Of a stretch of 64,000 nucleotides of DNA, positions 1 to 11,728 are shown in pieces. This stretch comes from Brachynemurus nebulosus. Its lineage: Eukaryota > Arthropoda > Insecta > Neuroptera > Myrmeleontidae. The translations under genes were made by a program, and so were the position numbers. The notes under the pieces were generated by a model. The model searched no databases, was not told the origin of the DNA, and saw only the letters and a program-made list of their open reading frames with translations. Position 1 is the stretch's first letter; the number at the start of each line of letters is the position of its first letter. The DNA lies in the NCBI GenBank assembly GCA_035578155.1, contig JAPWDM010000035.1:1058001-1122000 (forward strand). The letters are read 5' to 3'.

Positions 1-161
1 CTATTTGTGTTTGTGTTCAAGTGTGTGATGTGATGTGTGTACCATACTTTAATATTTTGGATGCATCATCATGTTATTTAATGATTGTATTTGAGAGTAA
101 AATAAATTACTATTGAAAAAATACTATGTATCCTGTCATACTATCGTCCATGATGGTAGAC

Positions 162-1165
162 CAGCGATTCTCAATTTTTTTTCTTTCACGTATCCCTTAA
201 GTACCACCTAAACTGTTTACCAAAATAAAGTTTTCAAGTTCTTCTTGCCAGTATTATTGTTTCATAATCATTTATGAGTTCTAGTAAGCCTTAGAATCTT
301 AAATAATAAACGCCAGTAATTGAAAATATTTAATATAAGAAATAGTTCTATAGTAAGTAATCTTACAGGGGTCATTTTAAGTAGAACCTTATCAGGTCAT
401 CCGGAAAGTTCGTGCCATTTTCAGAGCCGCTCGGATGAATTCATATTTCTTCAAGTTCTGACGCAACGAGAAATATTTATAGTGTTTATGGTTGATGATG
501 CTCTTTCTGACAGAACCTATAGAAAATGGTTTGCTAGATTTCAAAAGGGTATTTATTCTTTGGAAGATGAAGCTACTTCCGGTCGACCTGTGTGTATTGA
601 CGATGAATTTGTCCGTCAAGAAATAAAGTGGAACCTGAGGCAAACTGTTAAGAATTAGCGGCAACTTCTGAGCATTCAAAATCCACAGTTTTCGGCCATT
701 TGAAGAAAATCGCGATGGTCATTTACACCAAAAACGGTACAAACTTTCCGGATAACCCAATAATATAAAATTTTAAAAGAAAGTTGTATTTCTTATTGTT
801 AGAATCTTTTTTTTTATTATTTTGCTTCCAGTGTTACAAATGTTTTTTTATTTTCGGAGTTGTCCAATAAACATATTTTAACCTACAGTCGGTAATTAAA
901 GTTTACCCTCTTTTGGATTGATTAGTTGTAACATGCAACTAATGCGTTTTACATAAAACGACCATACTAAAAGTTTTTAGAATTTATAATTTCTTCCTTT
1001 TACTTTCATTCACCTTTTTAAACTTTAAATAAGATTTTTTTGGGTTTTGATTGAAAAATCATATGGTTCTGTCATCCGTCATTACCTGTAATGTTTTGAC
1101 ATACACCTGATATAGGTCCGTCGCATACCTCCAGGGATGCGCGCACTATAGGTTGAGAATCGCTG
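162..1165. mobile_element. hAT-like TIR relic, non-coding, with nested mariner fragment
   Basis: The left end reads CAGCGATTCTCAA and the right end is its reverse complement, TTGAGAATCGCTG, which gives terminal inverted repeats of the CAG...CTG type usual for hAT elements. No transposase is visible between them. A mariner relic lies inside (392-760). The bases outside the ends (TGGTAGAC on the left, TGCATGGT on the right) do not form a clean 8-bp duplication, so the hAT label rests on the ends alone. Confidence 0.5.
392..760 (+). mobile_element. Deleted mariner element with transposase N-terminal fragment
   Basis: Both ends carry a mariner-type inverted repeat with the core ATCCGGAAAGTT and a following GTGCC/GTACC-TTTT block, and TA lies just outside each end (390-391 and 761-762). 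Inside, about 475-657 on the plus strand encodes the N-terminal DNA-binding (paired-type HTH) part of a mariner transposase. Recognisable pieces are YRKWFARFQKG, LEDEATSGRP and VRQEIKWNLRQTVKN. A stop after VKN is followed, one frame over, by residues that continue the family (LAATSEHSKSTVFGHLKK), so a frameshift broke the gene. The whole DDD catalytic domain is deleted. It is a non-functional 369-bp relic. Confidence 0.75.
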
Positions 1166-1246
1166 TGCATGGTAGGCAAACAATCATTTTCAAACTGTTA
1201 AATATTCAAAAGATACTTTTAATCATTTCTTGAAAAGGTAAACAAT

Positions 1247-1414
1247 ATACACGGAGAGAAAATTCGTATAAAAATTACTATGCTCATACTACAATCGACG
1301 TGTAACAGGCGAACATATCCAATTTTTGTACGGTAAAATTGGATATGTTCACCTGTTACACGTCGATTGTAGTATGAGCACAGTAATTTTTATAGGAATT
1401 TTCTCTTCGTGTAT
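1247..1414. repeat. 168-bp near-perfect palindrome (foldback MITE)
   Basis: The sequence from TATACACGGAGAGAA folds on itself and ends TTCTCTTCGTGTATA. The arms share GCTCATACTACAATCGACGT and its complement, with a very short loop near 1335. It has no coding content. It is typical of a foldback MITE or a recent snap-back duplication. Confidence 0.75.
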
Positions 1415-2940
1415 ACAATATACATATATATAGACGAAATCAACTAAAAATGATTTAATGTCATTAACAAATGAAGCAAAATTAGATGTATAATTTACTA
1501 TAAGTATTACAGTATTTACCGTATTTAAGTTACTATAGCTTTTCTAATATAAAAAGAACAGAAGCAAAAAGTAACAGAACACTAGGTACGTTTGGTTTTC
1601 CTTCATTTATTGCATTTTTATGATATAAGACCATTTTTAATTGATTTGGCCTATACATAATTATAATATATTATGTATATTGGTTCTTTAAACTTGGAGA
1701 AAAAATATATAAATATACGGTACAGCTCAACAAAGCATTTCGGATCCCGTTTAATGCAACGAACAGAGAACAACTGTAGCCTATTCTTAACTTAAATAAT
1801 AGCAAACAACTAAGCAGGTGCATATGTGTTGCTACTCCAATGTGTTAATAATGTATATACGTAGGGTTGCCAACCATACTTTATTATAAAGTATTCTACT
1901 TTATTTTTCACAAACATACTTTATACTTTTGCATAAAAATAAAAATCGCTATCCTAAAATACTTTATTTTGAATGTTGACTGTGATTACGCTAAACAAAA
2001 CTCTCCGATACGTAATTCCCAAACGATTTATTAAATATCAAGACGAATGATTTATATATATTCAATCAATAATACTTTTAAAAAATCCAAAAAAAAATTT
2101 ACTACTAATCTACTTAATAAATTTCTAACACTGATTGACTTACAGACAACGCACAGCCTAAACCGTTGGGTTTAAAAGAATGAAATTTTGCATAGGAGTT
2201 CCCTATGTGACGTAGGTGAGCACTAAGAAAGGATTTTTGAAAATTCGTCCCCTAAGTGGGTTTAATAGGGAATGAAAATTTGTATGTAAATTCTTTATTT
2301 TTGAAGTTAAAAATATGTTACTATGGCTATTAAAATAAATATTTAATGAATCATTAACTTTGACTGATAGACAACGGACAACCTCAACTGTTGAATTTAG
2401 AGGGACGAAATTAAGCACAGGATTTATGAAAATTGGCGTTTAGGCTTCTATTTATAAATAAAAGTCAGTTGTTTCTGGAAATTTATTCCTTAAGGCGTTA
2501 AAACAGAAAATGAAAGTTCATATGAGAAGTTCATCGTGGATATTGATTTAGGCTTTTGAAAAACATTAAAAGTGAGCACAAAGTGGGTACCTAATAAAGA
2601 GATATTGTCGATGGGCAATCCCATTGAGTATACGGCTAGTAACAAAGAATTTGCAAAGAAAAATACTACTGAAAAACGGCAATATATATTTTAAAAGGCT
2701 TAGGTTTAATTGAGCAGCAAAATAAATGCAAATTGATCAGCAAAAAAGGCTAATTGAGCAGCAATATGTGAGAAGTAGAATAAATAAATACGGTCAGCTT
2801 TAAATTTATATATGGTCAGCTAGTAAACGATTTGAGCGTCAAATAATGATGGTCTGCTAAAAAAATTAACGAGCAGAAATATGTGAGCAGCATTAAATAT
2901 TTTTTTGGTCTGCTGTACAGTCGTTTGAACATATACATAT
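1415..2940. other. AT-rich DNA, no gene seen; degenerate dispersed repeats
   Basis: No supported gene. At 2160-2460 two degenerate copies of a motif recur (CAACC/TAACCGTTGGGTTTA-like, then a G-rich gap and AATTTTGCATAGGAG-like), which looks like eroded dispersed repeat. At 2700-2920 the words GAGCAGCAAA and GGTCTGCT recur. The short ORFs here are chance openings. Confidence 0.4.
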
Positions 2941-2949
2941 ATACTATTA

Positions 2950-3985
2950 GAGTTAAAGTTTGTGATTTGTCGGTTTGTACGACTAAAGTAAAAGTAATCT
3001 CTGGAACTACCCAACCGATTTCAAAAATTTTTTCACTAGTAGATAAGTAGTATTGTTGGTTTTCGCATAGGCTAAATCTAAAAGGTTAAAATTACACCGT
3101 GGAATCCTAGGACCCCAAAAAAGCTCAAAATATACGGTTGGACGGATCGTTACAAAATTTTGCTGAAGTAATATTTAGATCCCCGAAAAAATGAACGTTA
3201 TATCAGTGTTGATCCAGAAGGTCTTATGGTCTCAAAAAGGGCTCAAATAAGTGATTGGACAGATTTTGAATAAAATTTTGTACAAACAGTGGGTACTGAG
3301 ATTCTGAAAAAATTTAACGTGAGGTTAAAATTACCCTGTAAGACCTTGGAGACCCAAAGACGCTCAAAATAAACGGCTGGATGGTGAGATGAAAATCATC
3401 TCATCATCTGCGTGAGGTGAAATCCATTCTCTAGGGTTCTCCGGACCTACAAGACGCAAAATATAAATGGATGGACGAATCTTCAACAAATTTTGTTAAA
3501 ATAGTACTGAAATCCTGTAAAAATGAACATGAGGTTAAAATTGTCCCTTAGGATCCTGGAGACCCCAAAAATGCCAAATATAAACGGCTGGACGGATCTT
3601 GACTAAATTTTGCTCTAATATTATTGAGTCTTGAAAATAAATTAACACGAGTTTAGAAACTTTCTCCTGAGCTCTGAGACCTCAAAAAAAGTCGGAAATT
3701 AAAGTGCTCTCAAAATTATCAATATAAATATCTACGAAAAGATTTCAGCATATGAAAATTAGATTCTCTATTAAAATATGAATATAGCTATTTGGGAGTC
3801 GTTGGACGAGCGGAGCGAAGCACTATAAAGAACTATTTTTGTAAAAAAACAAACAGAATATTTGATTTAAAAGTAAGATGAGGCTGAAATTGCCGTCTCA
3901 AATAATAATTCGTTTAGATGTTAAATTAAGACGTTCAAATAATTTTACGCGAGTGAAACCGCGGGTCTCAGCTTATAAGTTTATA
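2950..3985 (+). repeat. Dispersed element with CCGCGGGTCTCAGCT-type end, containing a ~117-bp tandem array
   Basis: The block starts with a sequence like 'CTGGAACTACCCAACCGATTT' (around 3001) and ends with GCGAGTGAAACCGCGGGTCTC (3951-3971). Such start and end words are common in abundant arthropod dispersed repeats. A related copy lies in opposite orientation at 34706-37140, where the end reads CTGTCACCCGCGGCTTCGC. The motif GAGCGGAGCGAAG near 3811 also has a counterpart there (CTTCGCTCCGCTCG, 35515). I cannot assign a transposon class. Inside, 3079-3710 is a degenerate tandem array. Confidence 0.5.
3079..3710. repeat. Degenerate ~117-bp tandem repeat array, about 6 units
   Basis: Each unit contains, in order, GAGGTTAAAATT, a CC-rich stretch, GGAGACCCAAAGACGCTCAAA, AAACGGCTGGACGGATCTT, AAATTTTGCT and a stretch ending AAAAATGAACGTGA. 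Units begin near 3079, 3194, 3323, 3416, 3533 and 3651. The third unit lacks about 25 bp. Divergence between units is high, so the array is old. Confidence 0.7.
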
Positions 3986-4761
3986 TTTTAAAACCTTAAA
4001 TATAAAAGAATACAGTAAAATATGCTTTCCTACAAAATTAACTAATAGGCTATTGACTATGTAGTTGAATAAGGAACTAATTCGTAACAGGTGTTTTATT
4101 GTTTCATATGTTCAATTGTACCCCAAAGATGATAAATTCACAAAGTGCTATTAAATTTAGGCGTGCGTTTTTACGAACGGCGTAAACTTATCGACGCTTA
4201 CGTTTTTTAACTATAACTCAAAAACTATGCATTTGTCGTAAATACACATGATATGATTTTCTGTAGAGAATTAAATTTCCTATCGAAATGGCACTTTATG
4301 AACTCAAAAAACTTTTTTCTCAACAAAATAAGTCAAAAAAACTATTTAAAGAAAAGCTCAAATTTTTCAATTTCTCTTTTTTTTTAAATTTTTGAGTAGT
4401 ACTTTTTTCTGAGTGAATTTAGGTATAGGGATTGGTTCACAAAAAAGAAAGTTGATGTAATTCCCGTCAGAATGGTGACCGATAAAACTATTTTCGATAA
4501 CAACCGGCTGAGATACAGTCGTTCAAAGTTACCTACTTTTTTACAATTTTATTACTTTTGACTTTTATACCATGTTATTTGTAATATTTACACGCAAAAA
4601 TTATTTTTATTGAGTACAAAAATTATTTCTGCTTTATCAGAGGTAACGATAAAATTATTTGCTAAAAATTTTGATATTCATATGATCTTAGGTATAAAAA
4701 GAAACTTTAATATTGTACGAAATTACAGTTCTATTTTTTTTTTTAAAATTAAACGTACCTA

Positions 4762-5244
4762 TTATATTTCTCCCATAATGTTTTCAAATTCAAAATCAAT
4801 ATCTTCATCAACATCGTTTTGGACATCTTCTTCTGTAATTTCTGGAACATCCGCATTTTCACAATTTTCTGGAACATCCGCATTTTCGCAAATAAATTCT
4901 TTGCAGCTAATTCCTAATTTTCTATAGCTGCAATTTCCGTGACAACCTTTTATACACCCGGAAGCTATTTGTTCCAGTAAATTCTGCAGTGCAGGAGGTT
5001 TTTTTGTTTTAATTGGCACTAATCCATTTTTAGATTTTTTCCAACCCCACTCAAATGGATTTAAAATATTTCCTTCCCACTGTTGAATTTGGTGGTACGT
5101 CCTTAAACCGTGATATTTAGTGGCATCAGAAGTTAGTGGGAAATTGGTTAGAGAAAATTTTGTGCTTTTTGATAATTTTTGAAAAAGTTGTAACCGAGAA
5201 CTACCTAAACTGTTGGCCTTAATGCCATAAAGAGAAATTACGAT
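4762..5244 (-). pseudogene. C-terminal fragment of a Cys-rich transposon-associated protein
   Basis: Reading the minus strand from a stop near 5245 there are about 160 open codons with no usable start, ending at 4762. The conserved-looking pieces are TKFSLTNFPLTSDATKYHG, RTYHQIQQWEGN, LNPFEWGWKKSKNGLVPIK, then a Cys cluster (GCIKGCHGNCSYRKLGISC) and an acidic tail. I recognise this order (Leu-Pro-Thr-Ser patch, YHQ-Q-W, LNP-WGW, a C-x-C-RK-x-G-x-x-C cluster) from multicopy proteins of insect genomes that are presumed to be transposon-encoded, but I cannot name the family. The tail repeats CENADVPE in tandem (ENADVPENCENADVPE). It is truncated at its N terminus and not functional. Confidence 0.5.
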
Positions 5245-5261
5245 TTAATTCTATTACGTAA

Positions 5262-5430
5262 ATTGCGGCTGTAGAAAATTATAGGAATTAGCTGCTCCAT
5301 GTTCTGCAAAGAATGTATGGGCCTAAATTGTGAAAATGCGGATGTTCCAGAAATGACAGAAGAGGATGTCCAAAACGATGTTGATGAAGATATTGATATT
5401 GAATTTGAAAACATTATGAGAGAAATATAA
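5262..5430 (+). pseudogene. Second, inverted copy of the Cys-rich ORF 3' end
   Basis: The plus strand encodes N-C-G-C-R-K-L, then after a one-base shift GISCSMFCKECMGLNCENAD, and then the same acidic tail as the 4762-5244 fragment, ending at a TAA (5428-5430). This copy keeps the full Cys pattern that its partner has partly lost. The flanking sequence to about 5500 is also the reverse complement of the partner's 3' flank, so the two fragments are arms of an inner inverted duplication. Confidence 0.5.
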
Positions 5431-5499
5431 TAGGTACATGTAACTTTTAAAAAAAATTAGAACTATAAATTAGTACAATATTAAAGTCTTTTTATATCG

Positions 5500-7130
5500 T
5501 CGAACCTCGGCTTTCTTCGACGATATATTAATTTACTTGTGTGACCAAAGGATTATTATCATTATTATTATTATCTTTCGATTACTTCATTTGCGTTTCT
5601 ATGAAAATTTATTCTCACTTTGGTGGGGCTATTTTTAAAACAGAAAAAAAAACTATTAATGAAATTTTTTAACCAAAACAGATAGTTTGACATTCAAATA
5701 GTCGTACTATTATTAAATTTAAGGCTAACTTAACAACCAGAGACAAGAAAACACACGAATAACATTAAAAAATTTCCCACGTCCCTGTGTACAAATATAT
5801 GTATTATACTGATGTTGAAAGCGTAGTTTACACGATACAATAATTTTTTCTTACTGTCTCATAATTAGAAGATCTTTAAATTTGATACTGAACAATATTA
5901 ATTTCCTATAATAGCTTTGAGGACATTTAATAGCAAATTAAATATATTTTTTTATTCATTTTGCATGTTCAAAAGCTAATTTATTGGAATTTATAACTTA
6001 GTAAGTTGTAATTGACTATTAAGTGATGTGTGAAGTTTACACATGTAAACTGAACTATACATATTTTGTTTTCAGAATAGCTAGTGTCATCTCTGTTCGA
6101 ATTTATAAACTATAATACCGGCCATTTCAAAAGATTAACATAATTTTTTGTATTTTTTCAAATAAATTTATATTTTACAGTTAATTACGGGTAAATTGAC
6201 TACACTGAGAGAAAAATGGCAACTTAAAAATAAATACGGTCATTATTATTTCAATAATGTCCAACTTAAAAAAAAAATGATATTGGAAATCCTTATTTTA
6301 ATATTTTGAATTAATGTTGTTTTCATATACTTTGTGCACACGATATGAAATCAATATTGTTTTTACGTTGAACAACATTATTTCAAGCTTTTTACAATAT
6401 TAACTCGGAAGGTAAGTTTCCAGGATATTAAATCAATAAAAAACGTTATTAAATCAATAAGAAAGATTGTCAAATCAATATGGCGTCATTTTAATCTGAA
6501 ATGGAAACAATTTAAACACATTCATTCGCTATACATAACAATACTCATACCTAAACAAACTGAATTTCACAGTTGGTAAGTTGTGTTCAGATACTAAATT
6601 TTTTGTGTGAAAAAATGTCGGGAATTAAAAGTGATTTATAATTAAAGTTAATCGATGGTGTGATAGTGTGGTGAAATAGTTAATTTGTGGTGAAATAGTT
6701 GATTTTATTTCAAATCAGTTAAATGAAAAGGACGAAGACGCCGAAAAATTAACCAAGTGGTTACAGCAGTCTGGCGTGGAAAACATTTTGCCATATTTAC
6801 AAAGTAAGTTTTCTTACTTCAATGTTCTTATATGTGCCAAATATTATTTTTTATTTGATTTAAAATAAATCGTTAGAGAACTTCTGCTAATGCTAGAAAC
6901 TAGAAATTAAGTTTGAGCGTCCATTGGAACAGATTTATAGCAATTACAACTAATTTTTTATATTTTATACAGTTTGAATCTGTTGATTGTTTTGCTAATG
7001 TTTGTTCCATAAGAGATGTGAGATCGTCGAAATGAAGAAATGAAGCCTACACACATATTCACACACATTACACACATGTAAAATAATCAAAACGAGATGT
7101 ATGAACTTCTGCTAATGCTAGAAACTAGCG
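5500..7130. other. AT-rich interior, no supported gene
   Basis: The stretch 6701-6803 reads as 34 open codons with a coding-like composition (KLTKWLQQSGVENILPYLQ) and is followed by a good splice donor (AAA|GTAAGT at 6804). It might be an eroded exon, but it has no start codon and an upstream in-frame stop at 6677. Otherwise I see only AT-rich sequence. Confidence 0.3.
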
Positions 7131-7137
7131 GGTACTT

Positions 7138-7610
7138 AAAAATATTCACTCAAACATGTGATAATTAATTTTGAAGCTTCCCGCTCTGTTTTGGATAGAA
7201 CATGGACGACATGTCACGACTCTATTTATTATAGGGACTCTACTCTAATTTAGAGTCCCTATAATAAATAGAGTCGTGACATGTCTGCTGAACGCTGATT
7301 GGTTCTGGCATTTTGTATCCAAAGTTTTCGTAAAATATATTGGAAATAAATTAAATGTTAACAAAAACCATTTAGTTTAACATAGAAAGAATAATTAAAT
7401 TAAAAATTTTTAATTGTTCATTAATTCATAATTTATTATCGATAATTATATACTCAAAAATATTCACCCAAATATGTGATAATTAATTTTGAAGCTTCCC
7501 GCTCTGTTTTGGATACAAAATGGATGACATGTCACGACTCTATTTATTATAGGGACTTTACTCTAATTTAGAGTCCCTATAATAAATAGAGTCGTGAAAT
7601 GTCTGCTGAC
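7138..7610 (+). repeat. Direct duplication, each copy with a 78-bp palindrome
   Basis: A ~155-bp unit occurs at 7138-7290 and again at 7454-7610 in the same orientation. Each starts AATATTCAC(T/C)CAAA and carries a palindrome running from GACATGTCACGACTC to GAGTCGTGACATGTC (7208-7285 and 7526-7603, the second with CC-to-AA type changes near its end). The loop is only a few bases around CTCTAATTTAGAG. No coding content. Confidence 0.75.
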
Positions 7611-8478
7611 CAAGTTTTGGACACACAACATAAACGTATTTAAATCTGTGTTTTCATCGCAATGAACTTAAGATTTATGCTAATTACTAATAAGATATAA
7701 TATAAAAATCTCATGTCACAATGTTTGGCTAGGATAAACTCTGAAACTACTGAACCGATTTTGATGTGAGACGATATTACTTAGTGCGTGTCAAACACGC
7801 ACTTGACGAATTTTTTATACCTAAGATCATATGTATATCAAAATTTTATCGTTACCACTTTTATCGTTACCTCTGGTAAAGCAGAAATAATTCTTGTACT
7901 CAATAAAAATAATTTTTTGTGTAAAAATTACAAATAATATGGTATAAAAGTCAAAAGAAATAAAATTGTAAAAAAGTAGGTAAATTTGAACGACTGTATC
8001 TCAGCCGGTTTTTATCGAAAATATTTTGATCGGTCACCATTCTGACGGGAATTACATCAGCTTTCTTTTTTGTGAACCAATCCCTATACCTAAATTCACT
8101 CAGAAAAAAGTACTACTCAAAAATTAAAAAAAAAAAAAGAAAAATTGAAAAATTTGAGCTTTTTTTTAAATAATTGTTTTGACTTATTTTGTAGAGAAAA
8201 AAGCTTTTTGAGTTCATAAAGTGCCATTTCGATAGGAAATTTAATTCTCTACAAAAACTCATATTATGTGTATTTACGAAAAATGCAGTTTTTGAGTTAT
8301 AGTTAAAAAACGTAAGCGTCGATAAGTTTACGCCGTTCGTAAAAACGCACGCCTAAATTTAATAGCACTTTCTGAATTTATCATCTTTGGGGTACAACTG
8401 AACATATGAAACAATAAAACACCTGTTACAAATTAGTTCCTTTTCCCCGTGTTTTTTTGTACATAGTCAATAGCCTAT

Positions 8479-8872
8479 AAAACAACATCCTACTATTAAA
8501 ACAGTATTATTCAAAATACATACTTACATATAAATTCCATTAAAATACCAACAATTTAAGTAACAGGCATAATATCTACGTATTTGAATTTTGTCATTTA
8601 CTTATAGCACTAATCTCACTTAAGAAAATTTACTAATTATAGAAAAAATGTTACACTTAATGAATAATAAAAGTCCGCTTTATACGTGATATTTCCCGAA
8701 ATAGGATCCAGTATCTAATTTATAAAAATTTTTACTTGATACAGCTTCTAATTTAAAAAACCAGGAGCGCTCTTATAATCTTTGCGTCGCCAATATATTT
8801 TTTGCTGCTAAATTATTTTTTTTTTGCTGCTCAGTTATTCTCTTTGCAGCTCAATTATACTATTTGATTTGA
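8479..8872. other. AT-rich spacer, no gene seen
   Basis: Only low-complexity sequence is visible, including short TTTTTTGCTGCT words around 8808-8850 that echo the GAGCAGCAAA words near 2710-2770. No RNA or protein gene is supported. Confidence 0.4.
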
Positions 8873-10372
8873 TTATTAAACAGGTGACACAAAATTAATA
8901 TTTCATGAATGCAAATAAGTTGTTTAATAAAAAATTAGACATCTTAGAATCTAGACTAAATTATCGATCTCATTATATCCCGGTGGAATATTCTCGTAGG
9001 AGAAAATACAAATTTATTATAATGAGACCGACTTTGATAAAATATTACATACAGACTCTTTATACACAGAATTAACATACAGGATAAAAACTTCACTCCG
9101 GCTCCAAGTTCCTGAGGGTTACAAAACTACTTGCACAATCACTCCCAAATAATGAAAACGAATTCGATGAAATTTGGTACAAGATACTATTTACCCGGAA
9201 TAAACACATAAAATTATTTTATCCCGATTGACATTTCCTGTGGGATGCAAAACCGGTTACATAATCACATCGAAATGACTGAACCAAATTCAATGAAATT
9301 TGGCACACAGATACTATTTACCCGGAATTAACACATAGAATTATTTTATCCAGACTGAAGTTTCCTGTGGGATGCAAAGCTAGTTACATAATGACATCGA
9401 AATAACTAAATCGAATTAGATAAAAATTGGGGTTACAGACACTAATTACCGTCAACACGTACAACAGTAATTTTAATATCACATAGGATGGCTTTATCCA
9501 GATTAAAAGCTCCTGGGGGATACAATACCGATTACATAATCACGTCCAAATAGCTAAACCGAATGATATGAAATTTAGTACACAGATATAATTTATCTTG
9601 AATCAACACATAGGTTAATATTATCCCAGGTGGAGGGTCTTGTGGGATACAGAATCAGTTAGTTAATTACAGCGAAGTGACTGAACTAAATTCCATGAAA
9701 TTTGATATATCTACAGAAGCTATTTACTACGAATGCATATAGCAATAATTTTAATATTAATAATGCATAGGATAATCTTATCTCGATCCCACAGGAAACT
9801 TCAATCGGGATAAAATAATTCTGTGTTAATTCTGGGTACATAGTATCTGTGTACCAAATTTCATCGAATTTGGTTCAGTCATTTCGATGTCATTACATAA
9901 CTAGTTTTGCATCCCACAGGAAACTTCAATCGGGATAAAATAATTCTGTGTTAATTCCGGATAAATAGTATCTGTGTACCGAATTTCATCGTGATTGATT
10001 AACAAACGTCCAAGCATACAAACTTTCACATTGTACTCAGACCAAAATTTCTATACCAAATATGATTCAATAAGTTGGTACAACTGCTTTGTTATTAGTG
10101 ACCCCGTGAGAACACTTCATTAGACTAAAATTATAATTCATGTTAATCCAAATCATGTATACCTACTATATTTATTACCAAATTTAATTAGTGTCGATTC
10201 AGCCAATGGTCTCATTATAATAAATTTGTATTTTCTCCTAGGAGAATATTCCACCGGGATATAATGAGATCGATAATTTAGTCTGGATTCTAAGATGTCT
10301 AATTTCTTATTAAACAACTTATTTGCATAAGAAAATCATGAAATATTAATTTTATGTCACCTGTTTAATAAT
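8873..10372. mobile_element. 1.5-kb inverted-repeat element filled with ~130-bp repeats
   Basis: The left end ATTATTAAACAGGTGACA is matched at the right by TGTCACCTGTTTAATAAT. The match continues about 150 bp inwards, including ATTATCGATCTCATTATATC and its complement. Between the arms are about five ~130-bp repeats in one direction (9061-9700, key words TACCCGGAATTAACACATAG and TTTCCTGTGGGATGCAAA) and about one and a half in the opposite direction (9788-9990). No ORF of note. It looks like a non-coding foldback element. Confidence 0.7.
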
Positions 10373-10671
10373 TACCATAATTTGAGCATTTTTCAGTGTG
10401 AAGATTTATTAACGTGGGCATTTCTCTTGTGAGCACTTATCACTTTGCGCATTTTTCCATGTGAGGAATTTTCTGTGTGAGCATTTCGACACATTTTTAT
10501 AATAAAATGTTAACTTTTGGTTAAGTTACATATAAATTCATATAGAACTAAAATTATTTTTAACTTAATTCAAAAAATATTTACAAATTTCAGAGCATAA
10601 AAGAATTTATTCCAAAATAAGTCATAAAATTAATCTTTCTTATTTTCAACAACGAAAACTATAACATCCAT
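10373..10671. other. AT-rich spacer, no gene seen
   Basis: Short sequence between two repeats, with the word 'GAGCATTTTTC' and variants recurring three or four times around 10382-10480 (TGAGCATTTTTCAGTGTGA, GGGCATTTCTCTTGTGA, GCGCATTTTTCCATGTGA), a small degenerate tandem repeat of about 35 bp. No gene. Confidence 0.4.
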
Positions 10672-11392
10672 TAAAAAACAAACCTTATAAAAACCTTACA
10701 TACGATAGTCCAACTTCAGAACCACTTATTGTGACATTATTACCCACTGTTAGTGTGTTAATAGTAAAAATGAGTGTTAGTAAACTAGTATGTATGTAAT
10801 TTAAGAGGGTGACTCACCCTCCCTTCAGTGCTGCTCAAACTGAATTTTGAAATCGAAAACTTAATTTTTACGTTATTCTAATTGTCTTAAACTATTTCCC
10901 ATCAAGAAAAACTTCTTGATCTACCCAAGTAGTACGACTATTCGACACAGTCACCCCCTGCTTAACTACTCCTCGACTTAATATTAAGACATTGAGCGAA
11001 AACAGGTCAATTAGATTTTTTGACGTAGATTTGAAATCTAAACAAAATTTTTATATTGTTTAATTTTCACCCCCTTTTTGCAAAATTAACCCCCAAATTT
11101 TAACCCCCAACCACCCCTGTTGATGTAAATTGAACAAATTGCATATCAATAGATAGCTCTTTAAAAAAGAGCAATATCGCCAATTTAAACTTTTGCTCTA
11201 TCTCTTACTGTTTCCGAGATATTTTAAAAATTAAATTTTTACCCCAATTTTTGAAGGGCGATTTCACCCCTTCAAACCGTTTTTCCGCCGATAAAAAAAT
11301 ACGTGTCTCTTAGATTTCGACGTAGAATAACATATTTCAGCGGCATTGATATCGGAGGTGGACACCTGGGATCCTTTCCTTGTTAGAAGGTT
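10672..11392 (+). repeat. Dispersed repeat, family of the 62.2-63.9 kb foldback
   Basis: About 720 bp begins ACCTTACATACGATAGTCC and ends in a GATAAAAAAATACGTGTC-type block. It is closely related to both arms of the foldback at 62246-63892 and more distantly to 60641-60965. Shared words include AAGAGGGTGACTCACCCTC, AGTACGACTATTCGACA and ACCCCCAACCACCCCTGTTG. No coding content. Confidence 0.8.
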
Positions 11393-11728
11393 GAAATTCT
11401 TAAAAAACACTGTAATAATGATAATTTGACTTTTAACTAGCTTAGTACAATTTTGTATTTTGCATTTGTTTGTCTCTGTTTTTTCACCAATTTGATTTAA
11501 CTAAACTTAAATTTAATAACTTAACCGATAGCATTAGTTCTCCATACAGATTAATTCTAAAATATTATTTCATTTTGAAGATAAATATAGGAATGTTTAT
11601 AAAATAATAAAAAAATGAACAAAATTTTTGCTATAATAATGGAAAAATTCCACTGACAAAAACTAATATCGAAACATATTTCGAGATTAACAATAAAATA
11701 AGTGTATTAAATTAACTAACGTTAATTG
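11393..11728. other. AT-rich spacer, no gene seen
   Basis: Simple AT-rich sequence between two repeats. No ORF, tRNA or recognisable element end. Confidence 0.4.

Larger units (their letters stand above)
4045..8478. mobile_element. 4.4-kb inverted-repeat element with ~660-bp arms
   Basis: Arm 4045-4700 begins ATAGGCTATTGACTATGT. Its reverse complement closes the element at 8478, and the two match along most of their length (arm 7811-8478). The inner edge of the left arm adjoins the 3' end of a transposon-derived Cys-rich ORF (4762-5244, minus). A second, oppositely oriented fragment of the same ORF lies at 5262-5430. No target site duplication is visible. Several smaller repeats have inserted between the arms. 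It could be an old foldback derivative of a coding transposon. Confidence 0.6.
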
